A DNA stretch of 20,166 nucleotides from Chitinophagales bacterium (GCA_020631035.1 JAHDIA010000013.1:1-20166), one strand, 5' to 3'; shown: positions 1 through 7,476, numbered from the stretch's first letter. The notes: generated by a model from the letters alone, not told the origin. Made by a program: numbers and translations.

Positions 1-812
1 TTGCAGAAACATACATCAAAACATTGACACATTTTGAGGAAGAACGTTATGCAAAATTGAAAGATTTGACACAAAAAAATGAGGAATTTAAAAACTTTAA
101 TTACTCTGTAGCCCATGATTTGAAATCACCTTTGCGCAGCATCTCAAGTTTTGCCAGTTTACTGTTTAGAAATACAGATGAGAATAAAAAAGAAGAAAGT
201 CAATTTTACAATGAATACATTACAAGAGGAACCCAACGAATGAGTCGTTTATTAGACGACTTGATGGTTTTTATAGAGACAACTGACAAAAAAGACTTAG
301 AGGAGATGGTGGACCTCAATTTATCATTGAGGTATGCAGAAGAAAATCTAAATGGGGAAATTGTAGAAAAAAATGCTCTAATTTGTAAGGCTTCTCTACC
401 AATGATAAAAGCAACCCAAAGTCATTGTGTGATGCTATTTCAAAACTTTCTGGGAAATGCCATAAAGTTTGTCGAAAAAGGGAAAAGACCCCGCATTAGT
501 GTAGATACCCAAAAAGCAAAAGAGGGCATTTACATAGTGATAAAAGACAATGGAATTGGCATTACAAAAGAAGATCAAGAAATTATATTTGAAACCTTCA
601 AAAGGCTCGATAGTAAAAACGAATATGAAGGTTCTGGCCTGGGCTTGTCACTGTGCAAAAAGATTGTTACATTTTGGGATGGACACATCGAAATCGAATC
701 TGAATTGCATAAAGGAACCATATTCAAAGTTTTTATCCCTAAATCTGCAGTTGTGCGCTACGATGATTTTAATTCAAAGAAGGATCTTCGGGGAAATTTG
801 ACATTACCTTAA
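1..812 (+). CDS. Sensor histidine kinase, C-terminal part (5' truncated by window)
   Basis: The frame is open to the left edge (codons from position 3), so this is the 3' part of a longer gene; the TTG at 24 is not taken as a start. The visible product has a short helical linker, then a HisKA dimerisation domain with the phospho-acceptor His at 114-116 in AHDLKSPLRSI, then a HATPase domain with N box (QNFLGNAIKFV), G1 (DNGIGI), F region (IFETFKRL) and G2 (GSGLGLSLCKKIV). All motifs needed for autophosphorylation are intact. No membrane segment is visible, and the sensor part and any receiver lie outside the window. The kinase core is clearly similar to the one at 12361-14316, so the two are probably paralogues. 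The last 44 bases overlap the 3' end of the convergent yqgE gene. The partner response regulator is not visible. Confidence 0.93.
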   Translation, partial: AETYIKTLTHFEEERYAKLKDLTQKNEEFKNFNYSVAHDLKSPLRSISSFASLLFRNTDENKKEESQFYNEYITRGTQRMSRLLDDLMVFIETTDKKDLEEMVDLNLSLRYAEENLNGEIVEKNALICKASLPMIKATQSHCVMLFQNFLGNAIKFVEKGKRPRISVDTQKAKEGIYIVIKDNGIGITKEDQEIIFETFKRLDSKNEYEGSGLGLSLCKKIVTFWDGHIEIESELHKGTIFKVFIPKSAVVRYDDFNSKKDLRGNLTLP

Positions 813-1326
813 ATTTGCCACCCATATCTTTTAAAACAGTACGCCACAATTTTTGATCGTCTTCTTCAAAAAAGTTGTGTGTTTCTCCATCGGCAATGAT
901 CCACGAATTTTTAGAAACTTCAGTATCCAATTGTCCTGGGCCCCAACCAGAATATCCAATAAAAAAGCGAATACTCTGTGAATCCAACTGTTTGGTACTC
1001 ACCAAAAATTTCAAACGCTCAAAATCGCCTCCCCAATAAACACTTTCGTTTACCTTTTGGCACTCATCAAATAAGTCGGGGCGAGTATGAATAAAATGAA
1101 GCGTATTTTGTTCTACAGGTCCACCAAAATAAACAGGAACATCTAAGGTGCCCAAATCAGGCATAATCTCTTCTAAGCGGTACTCTAGTTGCTTGTTTAG
1201 TACCAAACCAAATGTTCCATTGGTATTGTGTTCGCACAATAATATAACGGTACGTTTAAAGTTGACATCCCCCATAAATGGTTCTGATATGAGCAAACGT
1301 CCTGTGGATGGAGTATTGTAGTTCAA
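769..1326 (-). CDS. YqgE/AlgH family protein (UPF0301)
   Basis: This 185-residue protein has the hallmark N-terminal block GRLLISEPFMGD followed by FKRTVILLCEHN and FGLVLNK, the central VYFGGPVEQNTLHF, the GYSGWGPGQL block and the Bacteroidota-typical C-terminus FPEDPSLN. The full family length is present. Its biochemical role is not established; the family is widely conserved, and AlgH in Pseudomonas was linked to alginate regulation. The start is TTG: the first in-frame stop upstream is the TAA of the gene at 1366-2709, and no ATG or GTG lies between, while the family N-terminus begins only about nine residues later. The gap to the upstream gene is 39 bp on the same strand, so co-transcription is likely. 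The 3' end overlaps the kinase gene by 44 bp in convergent orientation. Confidence 0.92.
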   Translation of the reverse strand: MNYNTPSTGRLLISEPFMGDVNFKRTVILLCEHNTNGTFGLVLNKQLEYRLEEIMPDLGTLDVPVYFGGPVEQNTLHFIHTRPDLFDECQKVNESVYWGGDFERLKFLVSTKQLDSQSIRFFIGYSGWGPGQLDTEVSKNSWIIADGETHNFFEEDDQKLWRTVLKDMGGKFKVMSNFPEDPSLN

Positions 1327-1365
1327 AATATATGTTTGTTTATTATCCGATCTAAAAATATTAAT

Positions 1366-2709
1366 TTAACGTCTTGAATTGACCAACTCAACACCTATCA
1401 ATTGATCATAACGAGCATTGAAGGGACGGTGGTAAATCAAAATTAAATAATTGTTTTCAGTTTCCCAATAACTACCTTCTAGCTCAGTGTCATTTATTTT
1501 TTGACCATTGTCTTCCCAAACAACATACTGATAATTGTATACGCCTTGTTTGAGATAAATATTGGCTTCATAGGCTTTTTCTTCATAGTTGTACTGCATC
1601 TGAAATTGCTCTTGAGGTGTCCAATTGCAAAATGCGCCAAATACATATACATTCCCATTGGAAATGGTTTCTTCTTTTTTTAGCTTAAAATGAACCCAAG
1701 CATAATCTGCATCGACTCTGGTAAATCCGCCAAAACGACCAATCAGAAACTGTCCATTCATATCCTTCCAAAAACTGTACCGTTCTGTATGTCGTTTCTC
1801 ATCTATATGTACTTGTACATGATTGACACTATCTTCGACCCATATTTTGGAAACCCGTTCTGTCGCAAAATCCAAATCTCTAAATCCAAAAAAACGAAAC
1901 TCTTTCCCTGCCTTAAACAAAGACTGGTCACTGTAATCATATACTAATTCGTTTCTACGGATAAATTGGGGTTTGAGGTTCATAATCGCATTGTCCCAAC
2001 GACCATTTTGTAAAACCATTACCTTTAAATCCAACATCGGATTCAAGATAGAAGTTCCCCCATGATGGATGGTAAAACTCAAACGTTGATGGGTCCGCAA
2101 ATAACGGGTAATATTGGGACGCATTACATTGGAAGTAACATTGATGTTGTTGTCGAACACCATAAAACGCCTACTCAAGACCACATTCTCAGGATCGCTT
2201 CCTTCATATACGACCAACAAATAATTGCCCGTTTTGGTCAACTGCATTCGGTTGTTGGGAATATACAAACGATACTGAGTGTACGATTGTAAAGTGTTAA
2301 ACGAAAATCGGTAATCATCTATACTGTCTTCTGTAAATCCATCCACATAATCAAAAGAAGATAAGTCCGACAAAGTCCAATCTGAATTACAATGATAGAT
2401 GGTATAGGAATAATTTTTATAGTCTCCCCCCAAATCATCAAAGGTCAATTCCAACTGTATGTTTTCATTGATGTTCAAAATTGGATAGCCCAAAGGCGTA
2501 TTGCGAGGATGAAACAAAATGGTGTTAATATTTGCTTGATACACCTTGTCTTTGTACTCAAACTCATTGGGTGAGTAATAATCCTCAAAAACAGTCTCTT
2601 GTTCTGTGGTATCGTCACTATTACTCGCCTCCTTTAATGCTGTACACGAGGTACAACAAAGCAAGGCAATTGGCAATAGCCAACAATATTTTAACAGCAT
2701 CGAAATCAT
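1366..2709 (-). CDS. DUF5103 / type IX secretion system plug-like lipoprotein
   Basis: The 447-residue product matches what I know of DUF5103 proteins, whose N-terminal domain is named T9SS plug. In Flavobacterium johnsoniae a member of this family closes the SprA outer-membrane translocon of the type IX secretion system. The N-terminus is a lipoprotein-type signal: basic Lys7, a hydrophobic stretch, then CTSC with the likely lipidated Cys22; the lipobox is imperfect (Cys at -3). The N-terminal half has the expected beta-rich pattern (FEYKDKVYQANINTILFHP, LTFDDLGGDYKNYSYTIYHC). Residues of about 355-410 (VYVFGAFCNWTPQE, GVYNYQYVVWEDNG) look like an Ig/E-set or CBM48-like fold. An alternative ATG at residue 4 (position 2700) would also keep the signal. 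It is followed after 39 bp by yqgE. No clear promoter was found upstream. Confidence 0.85.
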   Translation of the reverse strand: MISMLLKYCWLLPIALLCCTSCTALKEASNSDDTTEQETVFEDYYSPNEFEYKDKVYQANINTILFHPRNTPLGYPILNINENIQLELTFDDLGGDYKNYSYTIYHCNSDWTLSDLSSFDYVDGFTEDSIDDYRFSFNTLQSYTQYRLYIPNNRMQLTKTGNYLLVVYEGSDPENVVLSRRFMVFDNNINVTSNVMRPNITRYLRTHQRLSFTIHHGGTSILNPMLDLKVMVLQNGRWDNAIMNLKPQFIRRNELVYDYSDQSLFKAGKEFRFFGFRDLDFATERVSKIWVEDSVNHVQVHIDEKRHTERYSFWKDMNGQFLIGRFGGFTRVDADYAWVHFKLKKEETISNGNVYVFGAFCNWTPQEQFQMQYNYEEKAYEANIYLKQGVYNYQYVVWEDNGQKINDTELEGSYWETENNYLILIYHRPFNARYDQLIGVELVNSRR

Positions 2710-2819
2710 CTTCTACAATCTAAATGTTCTCTCAGTAATCGGGAAATTGTTTTTTTATCATTACTCAAAATAAAACATTATTTTTACGACTCAAAATATA
2801 GTGTGGGATACATACATAT

Positions 2820-3023
2820 AATTGTGAATTAGCTGTCCAGTTTTTCCAATTCATAATTTGTATTCTCTTGAACTTGCCGAAGGGTGGGGCAGCGTCCCTC
2901 TTTCATGGCTGCGGGTGTACTGCTTAGCCAACGCATATTTTGGGCTGCGTACAAGGGCGTATCCATCCGCTCATCCGACGCACAATCAAATTATGAATTG
3001 TGAGTTATAAATTGTGAATTAGC
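2820..3023. repeat. Nested direct and inverted repeats bracketing a dispersed repeat
   Basis: Outer 14-nt direct repeats AATTGTGAATTAGC occur at 2820-2833 and 3010-3023. Inside them lies a perfect 14-nt inverted pair, CAATTCATAATTTG at 2847-2860 and its reverse complement at 2987-3000. The dispersed repeat with the WAAYK frame sits between the inverted arms. The architecture resembles a small non-autonomous mobile element, but all these words belong to one AT-rich word family, so chance assembly from simple repeats is possible. Confidence 0.5.
2889..2970 (+). repeat. Dispersed intergenic repeat, copy 1 (WAAYK repeat)
   Basis: Matches 17871-17955. The best-conserved 32 nt (2924-2955 vs 17907-17938) differ at only three positions and include CCAACGCAT and TTTGGGCTGCGTACAAG. 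Upstream, GCAnCGTC and CATGGCT are also shared. An ATG at 2905 opens a 32-codon frame ending at the TGA 3001-3003; the other copy has its ATG at the equivalent place and aligns to it without gaps for at least 22 codons. Confidence 0.75.
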
Positions 3024-3068
3024 GGTTTAGTTGCCTATTTATAACTCCTCATTTACAATTCACAATTT
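3002..3068. repeat. AT-rich overlapping inverted repeats
   Basis: GAGTTATAAAT at 3002-3012 is the exact reverse complement of 3037-3047, and AAATTGTGAATT at 3009-3020 is the exact reverse complement of 3057-3068. The two pairings share bases 3009-3012 and therefore exclude each other. They may be relics of the same AT-rich repeat family seen at 2820-3000. Confidence 0.6.
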
Positions 3069-3124
3069 TTTAATTAGACTTGTTCGGCGGGTCAGATTGG
3101 AGTGAACGTCGAATCGTCGAACCG

Positions 3125-3161
3125 CCGATAGAAGCGGTTGCCATGCAAAAGCGAATAGCGG
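3125..3161. repeat. Structured hairpin repeat, copy A
   Basis: Same family as 14503-14541. The stem elements, outside to inside, are CCG/CGG, GC/GC and TTGC/GCAA around a CAT triloop, with a purine-rich internal loop ATAGAA opposite GAATAG. In the other copy the inner stem is TTAC/GTAA, a compensatory change (G-C to A-T) that keeps pairing. It lies about 50 bp upstream of the GTG at 3214. Confidence 0.7.
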
Positions 3162-3213
3162 GGAGACTCGACCGTTTGAAAAACCAAGGTTCCGTACAAA
3201 TAAAACAATCAAC

Positions 3214-3552
3214 GTGAATTTTAACAACAAAACTTTTTCATTACTAGAAAATTCCGAAAACGGCAAGGTCAATTCCGACACCATTTTTGCGTTCAAACAA
3301 GAGGGCGATTTGGTGACTGCTGATTATTACGGAGGCAGCATCCAATACGGTAAAATCATCGCCAAATTGCGAGCCAAGGACCAACAAATGGATATGCTCT
3401 ACCAATGCTTGACAGTCGATGGAGAACTCAAGGCAGGCAAAGCATTGGGACACATCAGCCTCAATGACGAAGGCAAAATCCAACTCAAACTCGATTGGGA
3501 ATGGCTAGGAGATAAAAAAGACCAAGGTACTTCTGAATACATTGAAAATTAA
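3214..3552 (+). CDS. Small conserved protein of unknown function
   Basis: The 112-residue soluble protein has no signal or membrane segment. It opens with NFNNKTFSLLENSENGKV, then alternating strand-like stretches with many glycines (YYGGSIQYGKIIAKL, GHISLNDEGKIQLKLDWEWLG), suggesting a small beta-sheet or beta-barrel fold. From memory, similar about 110-residue proteins in Firmicutes and Bacteroidota are sometimes labelled N-acetylglutamate synthase by automatic pipelines; nothing here resembles an acyltransferase, so I do not adopt that name. The start is GTG at 3214, chosen because the family-like N-terminus begins directly there. The next gene follows after 3 bp, so the two are almost certainly co-transcribed, with a third gene close behind. 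Confidence 0.75.
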   Translation: MNFNNKTFSLLENSENGKVNSDTIFAFKQEGDLVTADYYGGSIQYGKIIAKLRAKDQQMDMLYQCLTVDGELKAGKALGHISLNDEGKIQLKLDWEWLGDKKDQGTSEYIEN

Positions 3553-3555
3553 CCA

Positions 3556-4035
3556 ATGAAAACAATCGAAAGTAAAATAATAGGGACACTCACACAACAT
3601 CCACAATATCCAGATTGGTGGGGCAAGGAATCAGTAAAAATTCCTTTTTTTGAAGACACAAACTTGTCCATTGTTTTTATGAATTTTGAGCCAGACAAAG
3701 ATCCCAATTACCTCAAAGAAGCGGACGAGACACTGCAAAATTTTCTAGCAAAAGGCGACGCTGACCGACTCGAAATTTCGCACTTGGTCTATCAAAATTG
3801 CCAAGATTTTATAGAAGCTGTAGGCAAAGAAGATTTTGAAGAAGACCTACTCAATATTCAAGAACCAAATGAGATTTGGCAGTTTGTTAGCCCAAACCGT
3901 ATCTATTTATACCGCCAAGCCCAAAATGACATCTACTTAGAAATATCTTGCGCTTGTGATTGGGAAGAGGAACATGGTTTGGTTTTGGTTTTTCAACAAG
4001 GTAAACAAATCACCAGAGTAGACGCCCACGGCTGA
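3556..4035 (+). CDS. DUF6985-like protein of unknown function
   Basis: A 159-residue, acidic, apparently cytosolic protein. The C-terminal half carries IYLYRQAQNDIYLEISCACDWEEEHGLVLVFQQGKQITRV, which I associate with DUF6985-type proteins; this assignment is from memory and tentative. The block CACDWEEEHG is the most distinctive feature and its Cys, Asp and Glu cluster could bind a metal or form an active site, but that is inference. Proteins with this look often sit among immunity or stress genes, and no toxin is visible here. It starts 3 bp after the previous stop and is followed by the B3/B4 gene after 12 bp, so a three-gene operon is likely. Confidence 0.72.
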   Translation: MKTIESKIIGTLTQHPQYPDWWGKESVKIPFFEDTNLSIVFMNFEPDKDPNYLKEADETLQNFLAKGDADRLEISHLVYQNCQDFIEAVGKEDFEEDLLNIQEPNEIWQFVSPNRIYLYRQAQNDIYLEISCACDWEEEHGLVLVFQQGKQITRVDAHG

Positions 4036-4047
4036 AAAAAACAAAAT

Positions 4048-4722
4048 ATGATTCCATTTAAAATAAACATATCTGATGCCCTACGCACTAAATGCCCCAA
4101 TCTACGATTGGGCTGTGTACTAGCAGATGTCAAAATACAAAGCGAAAACGAACAATTGTGGGAGCGCATCAATGGCAAAACAGCCGAGCTGGCACAAGCA
4201 ATTCCCCTAGAAGAAATCAGTCAATTGCCCAATATTTACCACACCAGAGAAGCCTACAAAGCATTGGGCAAAAAACCAGGACGCTACCGTTCCTCAGCCG
4301 AAGCAATGTTGCGCCGCATTGTACCAGGCAAAGGATTGTACAAAATCAACAATGCTGTAGATTTACTCAACTTGGTTTCCATTACCACCCAATATTCCAT
4401 CGGAGGCTACGATGCCAACAAGATTCAAGGAGACATTCTATTTGACATTGGACAGGAAGGCGAACCCTACAATGCCATTGGTCGGGGAGACCTCAACATC
4501 GCCAATCTCCCCACCTTCCGAGACGAACACAGCGCATTTGGCAGTCCCACCAGCGACTCTGTCAGAACCAGTGTCACCGACCAGACCCCAAAATTTCTAA
4601 TGCTCATCATAGACTTCGGTCAAACCGACCAAATCGAAACCGCCCTACAATTGAGTGAGGAATTGTTGAAGAAGTTTGGTCATTCAGAGGAAGTATTACA
4701 GTCGATAGTTTCTGGTCAATGA
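4048..4722 (+). CDS. B3/B4 tRNA-binding/editing domain protein
   Basis: A 224-residue stand-alone B3/B4 domain, the fold that in the phenylalanyl-tRNA synthetase beta subunit hydrolyses mischarged Tyr-tRNA(Phe). The family signature is visible: HTREAYKALGKKPGRYR, SAEAMLRRIVPGKGLYKINN, AVDLLNLVSITTQYSIGGYD and the following DANKIQGDILFDIGQEGE. The substrate of free-standing copies is not generally known; trans-editing of misacylated tRNA is the obvious hypothesis. No synthetase core, signal peptide or membrane segment is present, and the length fits stand-alone family members. It is the last gene of the 3214-4722 cluster. Two short GC-rich stem-loops follow (4803-4817 and 4873-4885). Confidence 0.87.
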   Translation: MIPFKINISDALRTKCPNLRLGCVLADVKIQSENEQLWERINGKTAELAQAIPLEEISQLPNIYHTREAYKALGKKPGRYRSSAEAMLRRIVPGKGLYKINNAVDLLNLVSITTQYSIGGYDANKIQGDILFDIGQEGEPYNAIGRGDLNIANLPTFRDEHSAFGSPTSDSVRTSVTDQTPKFLMLIIDFGQTDQIETALQLSEELLKKFGHSEEVLQSIVSGQ

Positions 4723-4790
4723 ATTGATTGGTTGATAGTCGATAGCTCTTAGTATAGAGCTAGTGAGTTGAAAATTGCAAGAATTAACAA

Positions 4791-4891
4791 TGGACCAAAA
4801 GATTGCCCGTAGGGCAAAAATTTGTACACATCCCATTAAAAACTATGGACCATCGACTATGGACTGAAAGACTGCCCGAAGGGCAAAAAAA
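4791..4891. repeat. Two copies of a GGAC...TGCCC/GGGCA stem-loop
   Basis: About 33-nt units at 4791-4823 and about 4859-4891 share ATGGAC or TGGAC, AAAGA, then TGCCC-GTA-GGGCA or TGCCC-GAA-GGGCA, followed by an A-run. The loops are three nucleotides. The second copy abuts the stop codon of the minus-strand KASIII gene. Neither orientation gives a classical hairpin followed directly by a T-tract, so a terminator role is possible but not shown. Confidence 0.6.
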
Positions 4892-5899
4892 CTACCACCT
4901 CACCAAAGCACTCGCCCAAGTAAAGCCACTACCAAAAGCAGCCAAACAAACCAAATCGCCCTCTTTCACCTTACCTTCTTGCCAAGCCTCACTCAATGCC
5001 AAAGGAATAGAAGCCGCAGTCGTATTGCCATACTTTTGGATGTTGTTAAATACCTTATCTTGTGGCAACTGCATTTTTGCTTGGACAAACTGAGAAATCC
5101 TTAAATTCGCCTGATGTGGAATGAGCAAATCAATGTCAGTTGGAGCCATATTGTTGGCATTCAAAGCCTCGTGGATGACCTCTTTAAAACGAACCACAGC
5201 ATGTTTGAAAACCGTACTACCATTCATTTTTGGGAAAATGTGTTCAGGATCAGAAACATAGTCTGTTTCAAAAACAGGAGTTGTCATATTGCCTGGACCC
5301 ATTGTACACAATTCCTCAGCGTATTTGCCTTGCGAATGTAGGTGAGTAGACAAGATACCAGCATCACTATCTTTATCGGTAGCACTTACAACAACCGCAC
5401 CTGCACCATCTCCAAAAATGACAGAAACAGAGCGGCCTCTTGTACTTTTATCCAAACGGTGACTGTGGACTTCGCTCCCAATCACCAAAACATTTTTGTA
5501 CATACCAGTCTTGACAAATTGATCGGCAATAGACAAAGAATAGATAAAACCCGAACACTGATTGCGAACATCCAATGCGCCTATTGTATCAATACCCAAT
5601 GCTTCTTGAACCTTTACCCCAGGACCAGGAAAATAATAATCGGGACTCAAAGTTGCCAAAATGATAAAATCAATATCAGACAATTCCAAACCAGCATTGG
5701 CAACGGCTTTTCTAGCGGCCTCAGCCCCCATACTCGCCACTGTATCTTTGCCATAAGTAAACCAACGGCGTTCTTTTATACCTGTCCGTTCCTGTATCCA
5801 CTCATCAGTTGTATCCATTATTTTTGCTAGGTCATTATTGGTAACCACATTTTCAGGCACATAATGACCCACACCACTTATTTTCGATTTTGCAAGCAT
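4892..5899 (-). CDS. fabH: Beta-ketoacyl-ACP synthase III (FabH-like)
   Basis: KASIII condenses acyl-CoA with malonyl-ACP to start fatty acid chains. The catalytic triad is complete: Cys115 in RNQCSGF, His262 in IPHQANLRI and Asn292 in KYGNTTAAS; TDEWIQERTGIKERR near residue 31 and the C-terminal GSGFTWASALVRW are also typical. I choose the ATG at 5899 (335 residues) because the family N-terminus SGVGHYVPENVVTN starts just after it; a TTG at 5932 would add 11 residues unlike the family. The RNQCSGF context differs from the usual NAACSGF, so a specialised KASIII-like enzyme is possible rather than the housekeeping FabH. No acpP, plsX or rpmF neighbours are present. A TATATTTG box lies upstream at 5965-5972. 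Confidence 0.9.
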   Translation of the reverse strand: MLAKSKISGVGHYVPENVVTNNDLAKIMDTTDEWIQERTGIKERRWFTYGKDTVASMGAEAARKAVANAGLELSDIDFIILATLSPDYYFPGPGVKVQEALGIDTIGALDVRNQCSGFIYSLSIADQFVKTGMYKNVLVIGSEVHSHRLDKSTRGRSVSVIFGDGAGAVVVSATDKDSDAGILSTHLHSQGKYAEELCTMGPGNMTTPVFETDYVSDPEHIFPKMNGSTVFKHAVVRFKEVIHEALNANNMAPTDIDLLIPHQANLRISQFVQAKMQLPQDKVFNNIQKYGNTTAASIPLALSEAWQEGKVKEGDLVCLAAFGSGFTWASALVRW

Positions 5900-5964
5900 A
5901 TTCAATGTTTTTGTGTTTAGTGTATTGCTCAATAAGTTGGGTTATTCACTCATTTTGCAAACCA

Positions 5965-5972
5965 CAAATATA
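5965..5972 (-). promoter_or_regulatory. Candidate Bacteroidota -7 promoter box for the KASIII gene
   Basis: On the minus strand the sequence TATATTTG matches the -7 consensus TAnnTTTG, 65 bp upstream of the ATG at 5899. A TTTG occurs 12 nt further upstream, shorter than the usual spacing of about 19-21 nt, so the -33 element is weak. Confidence 0.35.
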
Positions 5973-6122
5973 CATTTTCGCATCCAAAATGAGGAAACAC
6001 CGTCCTTTAAATGTGAAACACAGTATACAAAACTTGGTTTGATTCTTGTTTTACAATAAAGTCTATTAAATTAGTGAGCTAATAGTACATTCATTTAGAC
6101 TTAACAGAAACCAAAACACACA

Positions 6123-7472
6123 ATGGATATTACAGGCATTCTTAGAGGCATCATTGGAATTGTAGGACTCATAGGCATTGCAGTCCTATTTAGCAACAAC
6201 AGAGGCAAAATAGATTGGGCACTTGTCATCAAAGGTTTGCTCTTTCAAATCATATTGGCAGTTGTGATACTCAAGGTGCCTTTTGTTTATGAGGTTTTCA
6301 AAATAATTGCCGATTTCTTCGTCAAGATACTCGACTTTACCGAAGCGGGAGCCAACTTTGTATTTGGTGACTGGCCTGCCGATGCCTGGATTCAAGATAC
6401 CGACTTTAGCCAAAATCCGCCTGCTCAAGTCCCATACAAGTTAGGTTATATGTTTGCCTTCAAAGTTTTGCCAACCATTGTTTTTTATGCAGCACTTTCT
6501 TCTGTCCTCTACTATCTAGGCATCCTTCAAAAAATCATCTTTGTATTTGCTTGGGTAATGAGTAAAATAATGCGTTTGTCAGGTGCCGAAAGCATCGCTG
6601 CTGCTGCCAATGTTTTTATTGGACAAACTGAGGCACCACTCATCATTCGCCCCTATCTTGATAAAATGACCAAGTCAGAAATTATGTGTTTGATGACGGG
6701 CGGAATGGCAACCATTGCTGGAAGTGTTTTTGCAGCCTTTGTGGGTTTTCTCGGAGGTTCCGACCCCGAAATGCAACGCTTTTATGCGACCCACCTATTA
6801 ACAGCCTCTATAGTATCAGCACCTGCTGCAATTGTAGCCGCCAAAATTTTGTTTCCCGAAAATGACCCTGATAATGTCAACCGAAGCCTTGAGGTACCCA
6901 AAGAACAAATAGGAGTCAATGTGCTAGATGCCATTTCAAAAGGAACCACTGATGGCCTCAAACTAGCCGTCAATGTAGCTGCTATGCTGTTGGTCTTTAT
7001 TGCTTTTGTGGCAATGTTCAACTATGCTTTATCTGTTATTGGTTCTTGGACTGGACTCAACGAAACCATTGTCAGTTCTACAGGAGGACGATTTACAGGG
7101 CTCAGTTTAGAATATGTACTAGGACTCCTTTTTGCTCCTATCGCTTGGTTATTAGGGACCCCAACCCAAGACCTATTACTAATGGGACAATTACTAGGCA
7201 AAAAAACAGTCGTCAACGAATTTGTCGCCTATATTGATCTGGGAGCCATCAAAGACAATCCCAAATTGGCCTTCTCTGAGAAATCCATTTTGATTGCGAC
7301 CTATGCCCTTTGTGGGTTTTCCAATTTTTCGTCTATTGGAATTCAAATTGGCGGCATTGGTGCCATCGCTCCAAGTCAAAGAGCTACACTTGCTAGTCTA
7401 GGAATAAAATCATTAATAGGCGGAACCATTGCTTGTTTCCTAACAGCAACCATTGCAGGCATTTTAGCATAA
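6123..7472 (+). CDS. Nucleoside transporter of the CNT (NupC) family
   Basis: A 449-residue, highly hydrophobic inner-membrane protein. Concentrative nucleoside transporters import nucleosides with H+ or Na+. The family order is visible: an N-terminal pair of membrane helices (residues about 5-60), a gate region, the signature AAAANVFIGQTEAPLIIRPYL with GQTEAPL at 167-173, then LMTGGMATIAGSVFAAFVGFLG, and the C-terminal core with CGFSNFSSIGIQIGGIGAIAPSQR. Compared with Escherichia coli NupC the N-terminal helical region carries an extra acidic segment around residues 70-95 (FGDWPADAWIQDTDF), as in other long CNTs. The ATG at 6123 has no convincing Shine-Dalgarno, as usual for the phylum. It stands alone between minus-strand fabH and a long spacer; a repeat element begins five bases after its stop. 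Nucleoside specificity cannot be read from the sequence. Confidence 0.94.
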   Translation: MDITGILRGIIGIVGLIGIAVLFSNNRGKIDWALVIKGLLFQIILAVVILKVPFVYEVFKIIADFFVKILDFTEAGANFVFGDWPADAWIQDTDFSQNPPAQVPYKLGYMFAFKVLPTIVFYAALSSVLYYLGILQKIIFVFAWVMSKIMRLSGAESIAAAANVFIGQTEAPLIIRPYLDKMTKSEIMCLMTGGMATIAGSVFAAFVGFLGGSDPEMQRFYATHLLTASIVSAPAAIVAAKILFPENDPDNVNRSLEVPKEQIGVNVLDAISKGTTDGLKLAVNVAAMLLVFIAFVAMFNYALSVIGSWTGLNETIVSSTGGRFTGLSLEYVLGLLFAPIAWLLGTPTQDLLLMGQLLGKKTVVNEFVAYIDLGAIKDNPKLAFSEKSILIATYALCGFSNFSSIGIQIGGIGAIAPSQRATLASLGIKSLIGGTIACFLTATIAGILA

Positions 7473-7476
7473 ACTT

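Larger units (their letters stand above)
2710..3213. other. Gene-free repeat-rich spacer
   Basis: Roughly 500 bp without a convincing gene. It holds AT-rich words of the ATTGTGAATT / ATTATGAATT type, a pair of 14-nt inverted repeats (2847-2860, 2987-3000), a flanking pair of 14-nt direct repeats (2820-2833, 3010-3023), one copy of a dispersed repeat (2889-2970), further inverted pairs near 3002-3068 and one copy of a structured hairpin repeat (3125-3161). It separates the divergent plug-like gene and the three-gene cluster at 3214. Confidence 0.7.

Noticed and set aside
24..812. Taking TTG 24 as the true start of the first kinase
   Set aside because: The frame is open to the left edge and the domain linker continues upstream, so the gene is truncated by the window.
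3060..3296. Minus-strand ORF of 78 codons
   Set aside because: It crosses the hairpin repeat and the start of the small conserved gene; no signal, domain or promoter supports it.
4092..4445. Plus-strand ORF of 117 codons inside the B3/B4 gene
   Set aside because: Alternate frame of a well-supported gene; the sequence is rich in Arg, Gln, His and Ser as expected of a shadow.
5342..5830. Plus-strand ORF of 162 codons
   Set aside because: Antisense to the catalytic core of the KASIII gene; no recognisable domain.
5900..5932. 11-codon N-terminal extension of the KASIII gene from a TTG
   Set aside because: The extension is unlike family N-termini and an ATG lies right before the conserved start; kept only as an alternative.
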